The notes under the pieces are model-generated. The model had not been told where the DNA came from. It ran no database searches and saw only the letters and a list, made by a program, of their open reading frames with translations. Shown here in pieces: positions 1-10,928 of a stretch of DNA of 64,000 nt (the stretch's first letter is position 1; each line of letters begins with the position of its first letter). A program made the position numbers and the translations under genes. Source of the DNA: Ordospora colligata OC4 (taxonomy: Eukaryota; Microsporidia; Ordosporidae); assembly GCF_000803265.1 (NCBI RefSeq), contig NW_014575407.1:1-64000 (forward strand), read 5' to 3'.

Positions 1-294
1 CAATTGATTTTTGTATGTACGATTGATTATAAATCCGTTTCTTGAGTAGAATGCTTGTGCTCTTATGTTTTTCTTATGAACATACAGAATTATTCTGGAT
101 ATTTTATCAGCATATTCTTGTATGCTTTGAAGCAGTAACATTGATCCGATACCAAGTGACCTGTGTGATTGAGCAACATGCAATCTAGTTGAGACAATGT
201 TTCTATAAAATTGCAGTTATTGATATGAAATGGTTGCAAAACACATATGATTATAGATATCTCGAACTGGTTGCAATATGAATATATATGTGAT
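1..294 (-). pseudogene. GNAT N-acetyltransferase relic, NAA50-like, cut by the window edge
   Basis: Read on the minus strand, positions 216 down to 1 are open and encode the acetyl-CoA-binding half of a GNAT fold. The motif RSLGIGS matches the R-x-x-G-x-G signature, and it is followed by LYVHKKNIRAQAFY and NGF, typical of N-alpha-acetyltransferase 50 and its relatives. The frame is closed by an in-frame TAA at 217-219 and another at 295-297, with a further open stretch between them. No ATG precedes the acetyltransferase part. The C-terminus lies outside the window. I infer a decayed gene. A spliced or alternatively started gene is less likely. Positions 295-400 hold nothing else recognisable. 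Confidence 0.6.
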
Positions 295-400
295 TTAGTA
301 TAACACTTGTATCGCTAATAATGCAAATTAGATATGGAAGATAAGGATACAGATATGGAAATTATGCACAAAATCTAGATAACGGATCTCACCCACCGAA

Positions 401-3400
401 ATGGAAGATAGCAATAGGAATGATGAGGATTTTATTACTTTCTATGAAATATTGAAATTTAATAATACTGGAATATCTCAAAATATCATTCAAAATAAAG
501 ATGAAAAGTATAAAATTGAAGAAGAAGCATCTAATGAGTATAGCCAACTAGAATTACAGAGCATAATCGATGAAAAAGAACAGATCAAAGGAAAAATGCA
601 AAAATTAAAAATTACAATCGATGAAGCTTTAAAAAATAGAACAGGTTATGGAATCAGGATTTTTTTTGCGAATCTAGAAGCTTATGTTAATTTACTACCA
701 TATCGATTACTTGACCTTAAGCTTTTATCTAAAAAGTTTGATAATGGCCCAGTAGAGCTTGCGCCTGAACACAACAATATATACATATCACAAATTATTG
801 AAGCAAATAATACACAAAGCAACGAATCTGAAACATTTACATGGAAAGATGGCAAGTTGATTAATACTCCACTTGAATATAAAGAGTTTTTGAATGCTTA
901 TATAAATCTATTGGTAACGCCTTATAGTAGAGAAGAATTAAACATAAATATTACGGATGATACATTATTGTTATTTATGAAAAGTCCTATAATTGATAAG
1001 AGTATATATTTGTATATTTGCAATGATTTATTATGTGTAAATATACCAGAAAGTTAAAAGAAGAATTATGAGGATATTTTTAGAGAATGGTATGCTCATG
1101 AAGTGTCTATTATATATGGAATCAAAAAAGCTTTGTATCATAGATAACTATATAAAGGCTACAGTAAAGAAGCGTATACGTTTATTGTGGAAAGATGTGA
1201 AAGGAATTCTAGGATCAAATCAAAAAGGGAATACTATTATCTATGAAAATAAAATGGGTACCTTTGATCTTAGCAATTTTCAAGTAATACTGGATTGCAA
1301 TGAATATTATAAATTATATATGATGAAAAAGATCAAAATTATGGAACACATCCTTTAAAAAATATTATTTGTATGAGACCTGTACTTAGTGAGTCGCATG
1401 TATGGCTTAACTACTTTAATGATGGGTTGAAATATTATGATACTAAGTTTCCGGATTATTATAAAGAAGCTGTTCGTTTTTTTAGTTTTCCGAATGATAT
1501 TCTAAATGTCAGTGTAAAACTTATACCTGGTAATAAATGGATAAAAATGGAAAACACAAAAGCCATCTCTGATAAACTATATTTAGCGATGCGTGAAGTG
1601 CATATCGAAAACATTTTACCAAGCATAAAACAATATCAAGAAAAGATAAATAACATACCTAAGGGTAGCTGGAATATATTGAATATCGCATATGTTGCTG
1701 CTAACCATGAAATCATTTCATTTTGCACGGAGTATATATTAGGAAAAAGCAGCGTTTCTAAAAAAGGAACAAACGAAGGATCTGAAGATAAAACGAATCT
1801 TAATAACGCGATGGAAGAATGGGCATCTAAATGTGAAAAATGTTTTAATGAGAAAATGATTGATTTAAAAGAAATCAATACTGTATCAAGAATGAGTTTA
1901 GGCATGGGAAACTCCAGGACGATAGTTATATGAAAAATGATGAATTTTTTACGTGGTAATAATTTGAACAAGGCCAAGTTATGGGTATGCATAAAGAGAT
2001 TGTTAGATAATAATAATGCATCGATAAATGGATCGGTTGATAAAGAAAATAAAAATATAAATCAAAACAACAAAAAAGATGATAATGAAATAATCAAAAA
2101 AGTCAAGAGGATAATCGAAGAGATTGGGAAAGTGATTCTGAAGTTCCCAAAAGAAGTAGAAGAAGAAGTGATGATACAATTACGTGACAATCCGCATATT
2201 TTTATGTTTGATATATTATTACACGATGAAGAGGAGGCATCTTTCCTTATTGAATACGTCCAAACGAATATAATGACACATATTTATGATTGGCTGAGTC
2301 TATACCTACCAGAGGAAGTTGTTGATAATGCAAGGAAAGATAGAGAATTGATGATAGGATTTTTGATGCAGCAGGAAGAATGGCTACTAGAAAAGCTTGT
2401 GAATAAAGTGTTTGAGACTAGGATGAGACTTATCTTCAAACCATTCCGAAGATTATTTCTACTTTAAGAAACGAAGAAAATTCTGATGAAGACAAGAGAA
2501 GACTAAGCATAATCTTGGTAAGTATTATAGATAATATGTGTAAAAAGAAAAAAAGAGAAAAGAAGTTGATAAGCTGAAAATTGATGATATTATTACTATA
2601 ATAAAAAATATCCACAATAAGAATGAGGCAGAGATATTTGATTTTATTACTGAATGTAATAATGAAAATAAACTAAAAGAAATCAAATCTAAATGTAAGT
2701 ACAATGAAGAGGAGGTTATTAAGTAGATAGTTAGAATTCTTAATAACCGACCAAGCAATCAAGCTTCGAAAGAAATGGACAAAAAGGTTGATGCTAACAT
2801 AAAAGGCACTAAGTCGGTTAAAGTTAATCTGAATGAACTACAGAGCAAGCAGTATGAGCCGATAAACGATTTAAATAGAATGCTGGCCATGTCTACTGAG
2901 GATTTAAAATCCTAGTTAGATAAAGATATAAAAATGCTGAAAAAGAGAGAATAGATAAACTAGAAAACTTGAACATAAAGAAAGAAGAAATGACTAAAGC
3001 ACTTGAGGATTTGAAAGAGAAATGTGTATTGAATGCACTAAAGATGCTTGATTATAAGAATGCAAACGCATTATCAGATAAAAGAAATGCAGAAAATGTG
3101 AGTGGTCATCAAAACAAAGAGAAGCCATTAGAGGAAATAAATGCAGAAAATGTGAGTGGTCTTGAGGCAAGTTTAAAAAATAAGATACAATCTTTTGATT
3201 TTAATAGATGCTTAGCAAATAAAAGAAAATTGCCAAATAAATGATCTAATGCAACAAATAAAAATTCAGAAGAGCAAGATATACTTAAGAAAATGAAGGA
3301 GACAAAAACAACAGTTTTAGAAAAAAGTCTTGACTCTATAGATGTAATAGAGAATAAATTGAAAGAAATCGAGACCAAACTATCTAATTATCAAGTAAAA

Positions 3401-3421
3401 AATATAAAATATAAAAACTGA
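401..3421 (+). pseudogene. Degenerate long gene, coiled-coil-rich, unknown family
   Basis: A chain of same-strand open stretches reads as one broken gene. It starts at an ATG at 401 with CCC at 392-394, the usual start signal here. Frame-2 coding continues past a TAA (1055-1057) and a TAA (1145-1147), and later past a TGA (1931-1933) between the pieces 1373-1930 and 1937-2464. A shift near 2430 leads into another frame, a second shift in an A-rich run near 2545 leads into frame 3, and a TAG lies at 2724-2726. A further shift lies near 2935 and a TGA at 3242-3244, after which the frame runs to 3421. The last third is rich in Lys, Glu and Asn and looks coiled-coil. The short motif NAENVSG occurs twice, 54 bases apart (about 3090 and 3144). 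I do not recognise the family. Confidence 0.55.
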
Positions 3422-3458
3422 AAATTTTCATAGTATAATAAATAATATAAGAATTTAT

Positions 3459-3939
3459 ATGGAAATACAAAAAATAAAAGAATTCATGTCTAAGTATGGA
3501 CTTGCGTTGCAAGAGATTGATCCCATTACGAATGAATTGTTAAGAAAAAATCATAGTGATAAATTACAAACGGTGTGATAAGTTATGATACAATTATAAA
3601 AATGGTGGACGATTCATGTGAAAAATTAGGTGTTGAATATAAGGAAATAATTAATTTGTGCTTACAAAAGTTTGTAGAACAACATTCTAACACGAATAAT
3701 GGTAATTCAAACAATGCACAAATACGTGTAGAGGTATTTACAGAGAATGTTAAAGATCTGGTGCTTTAAAGAAAAAAATAGATGCACTTGAACTTAAGAA
3801 AATCAACTTTATGTGGGTTTTTATGACTTTTTTGATGCTGGTTGTTACTTCTTATACCCATATGAAAACTATTGAATCCAAAATAGAATCAATTGAAACT
3901 CAGGATAGTAGTAAATCAGGAATGGTGTCTATTAGATGA
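3459..3939 (+). pseudogene. Broken small single-pass membrane protein gene
   Basis: An ATG at 3459 opens frame 3 to a TGA at 3576-3578. Coding character then continues in frame 2 (3575-3769) and again in frame 1 from 3763 to a TGA at 3937-3939. The three pieces overlap by a few bases, which suggests two single-base shifts in one gene of about 155 codons. The last piece holds a hydrophobic segment (FMWVFMTFLMLVVTSY) flanked by short heptad-like helices, so the ancestral protein was probably a tail-anchored or single-pass coiled-coil protein. It could be the lost C-terminus of the preceding relic. No family recognised. Confidence 0.45.
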
Positions 3940-4176
3940 ATGAAAGTATGCCTATGTTAAGGTGTGGTTAGTAATGAGAACAAATAATTAAAATTTATAT
4001 AGAATGGTGGTATTGCGGTATATTTTGGAGTGAATTTAATGAGAGTAAAATTGCTATGGATAATAATTATTTTGATTGGATGAAATATAGGAGTGGATAT
4101 TGTAATATATATAACCTAAATATAGAATATATAATAAAATACATTATGTATAAATATTACAAATGAGAATACCCTT

Positions 4177-6447
4177 ATGACGAACGCAAATAATGAAACA
4201 GAAACGTGGATGGGTAAATTCAATACCGACAATTCTTCAAATATTGAAGATTTAACGAAAGATATTTTCCAAGAAATTATAAATGACGAGAAGTATAAAG
4301 ATTCAAGGCTCAAAGTCCTGGAAGCCCTTAATAAAGATGCTAATAAAGATAAAGCAAAGGAAATATGGAGTCAATCCGATGCAAAAATTTTTATAACTAT
4401 ACTAAATAATGCAGATGCAAATTCATATGCAATCTTAGAAGGAGCATGGAAATATATGGAGCAGAAAATTATTGAAGATGTATTGATAGATCTAAGAGAT
4501 CTCGTTTCAAAGAATAAATATGATGCAGAGGAATATAAAGAAGTGATTAAGAAGATGCTTAAGTATTCTCCTGCTATCAAAGAGAAATTTAATGATTTAC
4601 CTGAAGATATAAAAATAGACATCGTATATCAAATGGATTTAAAAACATTGTGTATTTTCAAAAATAATGGTGGAGAAGCTATCAAGGACATTATCAAGAT
4701 CAGATTGCAAACAATTATAAACAAACTTAAAGAAAAATGTCAAGAATATAAAACAAACAACTTAAACCCTGAGCATAATAATACTGATAATTATAATTCT
4801 TACATTTCAGCATTAAAATGTGAAGGAAATGTTTCTTTGGCTATCATAGCTAAGCATATTTTTGATATTAATGCTGCAGATCTCGATTTGGGAGTTAATG
4901 AATATGAATATAGTAATGATAAATTGATTGAACTACTGTATGTATGTGCAAAAATAATAATGTATCAAAATAATGGAGCGTTATCAAATGCTGGTAATGA
5001 TTGGAAAATAATCAATGATGATCATTATACTCTTTTTAATTGCTTAAATGATAATGGGTTATTAGAAAAGGATTGTTTGCAGAAATTTGATACGTTCCGT
5101 GATAAAGTGTTAAAATTAATGGAAGATAATAATGAAGATAATAATGCGATCAATCTTAGGAAATATATTGATAATGTGCTAAAGAAGAAGAATCCATCGA
5201 AGTACCTGTTTGAGAAAGCAATTACTAAAGAACTCAAGATAGAAGACGAGGAGGATAAGCAATATGCGTTTGATGTTTTGGATCGAATTCTAATGTCCAT
5301 TAGCCTGAAACATGTAGTAGGCGATCTAGTGTTTGAAAGCGATGGCATGGTGAATACTAAGGACGGTCTTATTAATCTTACTATGGTTATCCAAGAAATG
5401 AGCGGAGAACCTAAGCATCTACCAATTAATGAAGATATTGAAAATATAAGAACCGGGCGAAAAAACGCAGAAAAGGCTCTTATTCTCATGTATACACCCC
5501 TGCTAAAAAATATTTATGATAGGGAAATAGGTAAAGTAGTGTATAAAATTGAAGAATATCACAAATGTATTACAGATCAAGATAAACTAAAAGCTGCTGC
5601 AATCAAAACAATAATAGGTAAGAATGGAGAAGCCTCAAAAAGCTATATTAGTATTAATGAACTCCATAATTTGATATCAATTAAAGATCACAACATCAAT
5701 GGTACATTCAATGTCTGTGGAATTGCATTGCTGATACTTATTATGTTAACTACAGTGGGATTGAATGAATACAACATTGTTGAGATTGGAAAGATGGGAT
5801 ATGGAATTGTAAGGATTATATGCACGTTCATACCTGTAGTGATTGGAATATTTATGATATACAATGCATTTAGAATGTGTGTAGTGAAGTATGATAAGAA
5901 AAGCGCGTTGGACAGCATGGGGAATCAAGTTATTGCAAAGATGGCATGTGTATCAGTTTGCCTAGCAGCAGCTATTGCTGAGATGGTGATGGTAGGAATC
6001 GGCATGATAAGAGCTGATCAGACAAGTATTGATGATATTAACAAGATGATGGCTACAACAGTGAGTGTATTAATGATACTTAGTATGATGAGATATGTGA
6101 TGAGTAAGAATCAAGATATTTGGTATCACGTTGTGATTCTAGGAGGAAGTCTGGTTATAGGAACGATGAGAACTTTAATACTTGCAAATGCAAAGATTAG
6201 AGAGTATATGGGTGTGATGAATATAGTGATGATGGCAATCGGTATTTTGATGGCAATAACATGCATCGCTGTTTACATGACGAAAAAGAGCTTAAATGAT
6301 AATAAGATATTAGGTAAGTCTAAGAGTGCTGTTATTGTGAATATAATTGGAGTAGTTATTATGATTTTATCAACGGTAGTGGGATGCCTGATGCAGAGCA
6401 TGCATTTTAATGTGATTATTGATAAAGCTAAAGAAGCGCTATTATAA
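4177..6447 (+). CDS. Large multi-pass membrane protein, unknown function
   Basis: This is the only intact large gene among the relics on the left: 756 residues, no interruption, with CCC at 4172-4174 just before the ATG. Residues 1 to about 505 are hydrophilic and helical with no motif I recognise. From about 508 to 742 there are some seven hydrophobic segments, near 508-528, 543-565, 584-611, 624-642, 649-668, 678-701 and 718-740. The layout is a long soluble N-terminal domain on a membrane anchor. It probably belongs to a lineage-specific subtelomeric family. I cannot name its function or location. Confidence 0.8.
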   Translation: MTNANNETETWMGKFNTDNSSNIEDLTKDIFQEIINDEKYKDSRLKVLEALNKDANKDKAKEIWSQSDAKIFITILNNADANSYAILEGAWKYMEQKIIEDVLIDLRDLVSKNKYDAEEYKEVIKKMLKYSPAIKEKFNDLPEDIKIDIVYQMDLKTLCIFKNNGGEAIKDIIKIRLQTIINKLKEKCQEYKTNNLNPEHNNTDNYNSYISALKCEGNVSLAIIAKHIFDINAADLDLGVNEYEYSNDKLIELLYVCAKIIMYQNNGALSNAGNDWKIINDDHYTLFNCLNDNGLLEKDCLQKFDTFRDKVLKLMEDNNEDNNAINLRKYIDNVLKKKNPSKYLFEKAITKELKIEDEEDKQYAFDVLDRILMSISLKHVVGDLVFESDGMVNTKDGLINLTMVIQEMSGEPKHLPINEDIENIRTGRKNAEKALILMYTPLLKNIYDREIGKVVYKIEEYHKCITDQDKLKAAAIKTIIGKNGEASKSYISINELHNLISIKDHNINGTFNVCGIALLILIMLTTVGLNEYNIVEIGKMGYGIVRIICTFIPVVIGIFMIYNAFRMCVVKYDKKSALDSMGNQVIAKMACVSVCLAAAIAEMVMVGIGMIRADQTSIDDINKMMATTVSVLMILSMMRYVMSKNQDIWYHVVILGGSLVIGTMRTLILANAKIREYMGVMNIVMMAIGILMAITCIAVYMTKKSLNDNKILGKSKSAVIVNIIGVVIMILSTVVGCLMQSMHFNVIIDKAKEALL

Positions 6448-6450
6448 TAG

Positions 6451-6465
6451 GTAGTACGTTACTAC
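6451..6465. repeat. Short perfect hairpin after the 756-residue gene
   Basis: GTAGTA-CGT-TACTAC is a 6-base inverted repeat with a 3-base loop, starting three bases after the TAA of the membrane protein gene. It could help mRNA 3' end formation or be chance. The stretch from 6466 to 6697 is AT-rich and holds nothing else I can support. Confidence 0.35.
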
Positions 6466-6697
6466 AGTATTAAGGTACTGAGTAGGAATAAAACTAATAA
6501 TTATTAATTTGATGTTTGTATTTGTATAAGTGTGTGAAGTAAAAGAGATATGCTTGGATGTATCTGTGAGGTATTCGATATAATAAAGGAGTAATAAAGA
6601 GCAATGAGAAAGGAAGATAAATAGATGAATGGATGCATGATATATAAATGAATATGCTGTTTATGGCATATACAAATGACATGTAGAAATGTAGTTT

Positions 6698-9600
6698 GTG
6701 GAGTATGTGCACGTAGTGATGGTGTTGATATCAAGAATGATACAGTTGCAGTGCATTTATATTCATAGTATAGAGGCTCCGAAAAGAAAAAGAAATAGTA
6801 ATGGCAAGAATGTTACAGGAAGCAAACCTAAAAAAAGTAAGCCTAAGGCCAATTCAACAGATAAATTACCATCAACAGCAGTCGTTGCTGCTAATGTAGA
6901 AAACAAGTATACTTATATACTGTACCGTTGCTATAAACATGAAGATAAAAATAAAAAAGAGATAACTTATAGTTATGAAAATTATCATGAACCTCAAAAT
7001 ATAAATGTATTAAGAATTATATTGATCATGAAAATATGATCGGTGCTAATTTTAGAGGCAATAAACTGGGAAATAGCATTATCGTAAATGTATTATGTCA
7101 CTTAGTAAAGGCAAAGCTACGCTTTATTAATCTGAGCCACAATAATATCAATAAACTTAGATATGTGGGCACTAATAAGAACAAAACGACTTCAACAACT
7201 GATGTAAAGAGTGGAGATCGATATAATTTATTTGCTAGAAATGTGCGCATATTAAATATAGCATACAATAAATTGACAAAAATAGAAGGCATTAACAGCA
7301 TACGAGCTCTACATGCATTGACATTTTCAAATAATAAGATAACCGATTTCCCAAAGATTAGTGGTATAACTGGTATTATTGTACTAAATCTTAGTTCAAA
7401 TGAAATAGGAAATATTGATAGAGAGCCTCAAAATCAAAGAATATAAACATCAAATAGTTATACTTGACTTGAGTAACAACCTCATCGCAGATATTAGTTC
7501 ATTATTTAATAAATTAGAAAAGGAACAAAGTACCAAAGATGGTATATCATATTTTCCTTCGTGTATTGAAAACCTGAAGCTATTAAATGTCAGTAGCAAT
7601 GGTATAAAAAGCCTGCCAGGTGATATGCAGGATTACGCACCATAGCTAATAGTTGCTAACTTAGCATAAATGAGTTCAATGACAATGATGTTAAGAGCAT
7701 ATTGAATATTCAAACATTGGAGGTGTTGATTCTCAGAGGAAACAAAAGAATTACTTTTGAAGCATTTTATGATTATGTGACTGAAAGTAAAACTGATGAT
7801 GCAGGAAATGTATTAAATAATGAGATTATAAAATTTAAAACTCATGAGAGATTACGTATACTTGATCTACGCAATAGTGGAGTTAAGCTGTCTAAGGATG
7901 AACCTATGCATAAACAGTTTATCAGAGATATACTACTTATAAATTCAATTGAGAAAGTGTATTTTAATTATGATCAGTTTGTTGATAAGAGTGGCAAGGT
8001 ATTGGATGATGAGTCTATGAATCAATGGAAGGATGAATATGAAGATAAAAAGAAAGACTTAAAAGATAAATATGAGAATGAACCAAAGATGTTTAGTAGT
8101 AGATATAAAATGTTTATAAGTGATGGAGACCTTTATTCTTTACCTGACAATGTATTAGTAATATTTAATAAAAAGAGCGAACAAGAAATAAATCCTGAAA
8201 TAGAGAAGCATATGGAGAGCGTGAATGAATTTGAAAAAATGATATATAAGGAAGAATTAAAAATAAAAAAATCGAATATTGAGCCAGAGAAAAAAACAAG
8301 AAATGCTAAATAAGATAAAATATATAAAATCTGATATTATATACAATCTGAAACAGTTTATAACTAATATAGATCAATTAATAGGTAATATACAACAACA
8401 TACAAAAGAATTAAAAGATGAGATAGAATATATAAAAGAAAATAGCAGTGAAATAACAGATGTACAAGAAACACAAATTGATGAAAAGAATAAACAAATA
8501 AAGAGTAATGAAAAATGGATAGAGATGAAGGCAAATGAAATATTGAGTAAACAAAAACCCCTTTTGGAATCGATTAAAAATAAAAAAGATTTAGAGACGG
8601 AACAAGGTAATGAAGAGAATCCAAACTAAGTAGATAGTAAAATAAAAGATCTAAATGAAAAAATTGAAAATCTATATAATGAAATAAAAAATATCATAAT
8701 AGAACTAAATGAATCAAATGAAACTGAAAGACCACAAGAAATCGAGCGTGATATGTATTTGAATTTTGAATACTTGAAGTCAACACTAAATATGAATGAT
8801 GATGTGTATAAACAAGTTGAACTGAACGCATTGAGTATGTTAATTGATAATGCATTTTATAATCCAAACAATAAAATAATAAATGGTAAAAAAGTGATTA
8901 ATCGCATAGACCTGAGTAATACAAACATGGTGAGTATACCTTCTAGACTTTGGATCTATGCTACAATAAACCTGTGATTATGAATGAACTAGTTTCGAGT
9001 AATAATTACTTGACTAAATATGGACTGGAGTGTTTGCATATGATTGAATGTAAGAAAAGTTATTCTTCGGAATAATTATGGATTGAGAGATTTACCTATG
9101 AGCATTAGAAAGATGAAGCAACTAGAGAAGATAGATTTAAAGAATTGTGGGTTTGCTAAGATACCTGAAGTGATATGTGGAATGAAAACTATAAATAAAA
9201 CTGATGCAAAAGGAAACTCCTATAAAGAATGTGTACCTGTACTTATGATGGAAAATCTAAGGGCAGTGAATTTAACAGGCAACAATATAGGGCGTATTAA
9301 AGCAAATGTAGTTGATATGTTGGAAAAGAACGAAAAATTGCATATATGGCTGGATGTAGAAATAACATCAAACGTGAAAAAAATCGCGATGATAATAAAG
9401 AGCAAGCCAAGGATGATAGCAATTCTAATGAAGGTCAAGCTAAGAAAAATAGTAATTCTAAGGCAAGCCAGGCTAAGAAAAATAACGATTCTAATGAAGG
9501 CAATAGCAAATATAAGTATCTTAATTTGGCCAATTTAGAAAAAGACAGAAGAGCATTTTTTGTGCATTTTGAAAACAAGAGATATGTAATGAAAGAGATA

Positions 9601-9964
9601 CAAGATAAAATAATGGCTGAAAATACAAAAATAGCTTCAAATGCAAAGTTTGATGAGTCAGGTAATGATGAACAAATGCATCAATCAGAGTCAGTGGGTA
9701 TACTATACTCGAAGCTATACAAGAATTAACAGATAAATTAGAAAATGAAAAGTTTGTAGCACCACCAGGTACATCAAATGATCATGAAAAATAAATGTTG
9801 AACCGTCGAACACATTTGATCAAGCATGGAGTGATCTTGAACAAATAATAAATGGCAATGTTCAAGGAAATCATGAACCAGGTGAAGCTGGTAATGCTAT
9901 TATTGATGCAATTGCAAATCAATTTGATCAAGAATGTAAATCTCTGGATCCCGACCCGTACTAG
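6698..9964 (+). pseudogene. Shattered leucine-rich-repeat protein gene
   Basis: Consecutive plus-strand pieces carry LRR units of the type LRxLxLxxN: LRFINLSHNNI, VRILNIAYNKLTKI, IVLNLSSNEIGNI, IVILDLSNNLI, LKLLNVSSNGI, LRILDLRNSGV, then later INRIDLSNTNM and LRAVNLTGNNIG. They are broken by frame changes near 6990, 7420, 7663, 8290 (in an A run), 8975, 9040 and 9346, and by in-frame stops at 7643-7645 (TAG) and 8627-8629 (TAA). The last piece ends naturally at a TAG at 9962-9964 after an acidic tail. A Lys/Asn/Ser-rich repeated stretch with AKKN units lies at about 9425-9500. The N-terminal piece (6698-7039) is basic (KRKR, SKPKKSKPK). Probably one gene, perhaps a fusion of two copies. Confidence 0.65.
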
Positions 9965-10050
9965 ATATACAGATAATGATTTTTTGAATATTGAATAAAG
10001 TGGTTTAATTATAAATATTTGATGTTTATTAATCAACAGAAGTTTTAAGT

Positions 10051-10827
10051 TCACTTGAATGTATATCCAAATATATTATTCCATTTTTCATTCTGATTTT
10101 GACTTTTGTTTGTGCTTGTAATTACAATAAATACAACTAGTGAAAATACAAATGTAGATATTTGAGGCCAATCAGACTTGAAATTGAACTTGTCCCATCT
10201 TTCACATTGAAGTGAAGGAATGAAATACTTTAGAACTGAAAATACCTTCAGTATAGATGTGCTGAGTATACTTGCTATCATAAGAAATCGATAGAATTGC
10301 TTATCAGAAGAGTCGTTCATTAAACAATATACAATTGAATACATAAGAATAGCTACTGCAATCACATTGATCCAAACTTCAATACTGCGATTTATAGTCA
10401 GTGGCCCAGGAAACATGCCTCCTGATGTTACTATGATGTGTGTAAGCATAAAACTGTATACATTCTTATAGGTTTGTTTTTTCTTGTGTTCTTCAGAAAT
10501 CTTCTGTGTAATGTTTTTTACAATTCGAGAATATATCATGTAAGGAAAAAAAATGGTAGCTATAATCAACCAAAAAAGCAACATGAATAGCAAAATCTTT
10601 TTTGCCATGCTTTTGCCCTTTACAATTTTATTCCACAAAGTGAATACCCAGGATATGAATAATGGCAAAAAGGTTACGTTATAAGCTATAGGAATAAAAA
10701 AATTATATAAGAAGTTGAATTGATTCGCACATATCAATGAACCCAATAAAACGATACATAAAAAGATCGTGAGTTCAAGAACCACTCCTTGTATATTCAG
10801 TCCTTCATTTACATCTATATTTTCCAT
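10051..10827 (-). CDS. Multi-pass membrane protein, possibly DUF2463-like
   Basis: 258 residues with about six hydrophobic segments: roughly residues 14-34, 45-63, 75-100, 150-168, 180-200 and 222-242. The upstream sequence reads cacccatagcATG, giving the CCC start signal. Its size, helix count and place next to the subtelomere resemble the microsporidian DUF2463 family of membrane proteins, but I base that only on general layout. It is the first intact minus-strand gene and marks the passage from the subtelomere to the core. Function unknown. Confidence 0.7.
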   Translation of the reverse strand: MENIDVNEGLNIQGVVLELTIFLCIVLLGSLICANQFNFLYNFFIPIAYNVTFLPLFISWVFTLWNKIVKGKSMAKKILLFMLLFWLIIATIFFPYMIYSRIVKNITQKISEEHKKKQTYKNVYSFMLTHIIVTSGGMFPGPLTINRSIEVWINVIAVAILMYSIVYCLMNDSSDKQFYRFLMIASILSTSILKVFSVLKYFIPSLQCERWDKFNFKSDWPQISTFVFSLVVFIVITSTNKSQNQNEKWNNIFGYTFK

Positions 10828-10928
10828 GCTATGGGTGATCTATTCAGCTTTAATCTTTCAGTGGATCAATCAATTGTAGTCCGTGAACACAGCTACGCTA
10901 AATAATAAACAAAAACTAAAATCTCGAT

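Noticed and set aside
1..400. Telomere repeats at the left edge
   Set aside because: No short tandem G-rich or C-rich repeat is present; the window begins inside a coding relic.
401..9964. A changed genetic code (UGA read as an amino acid) to explain the interruptions
   Set aside because: TAA and TAG also interrupt the frames, single-base shifts are present, and core genes use TGA as a normal stop.
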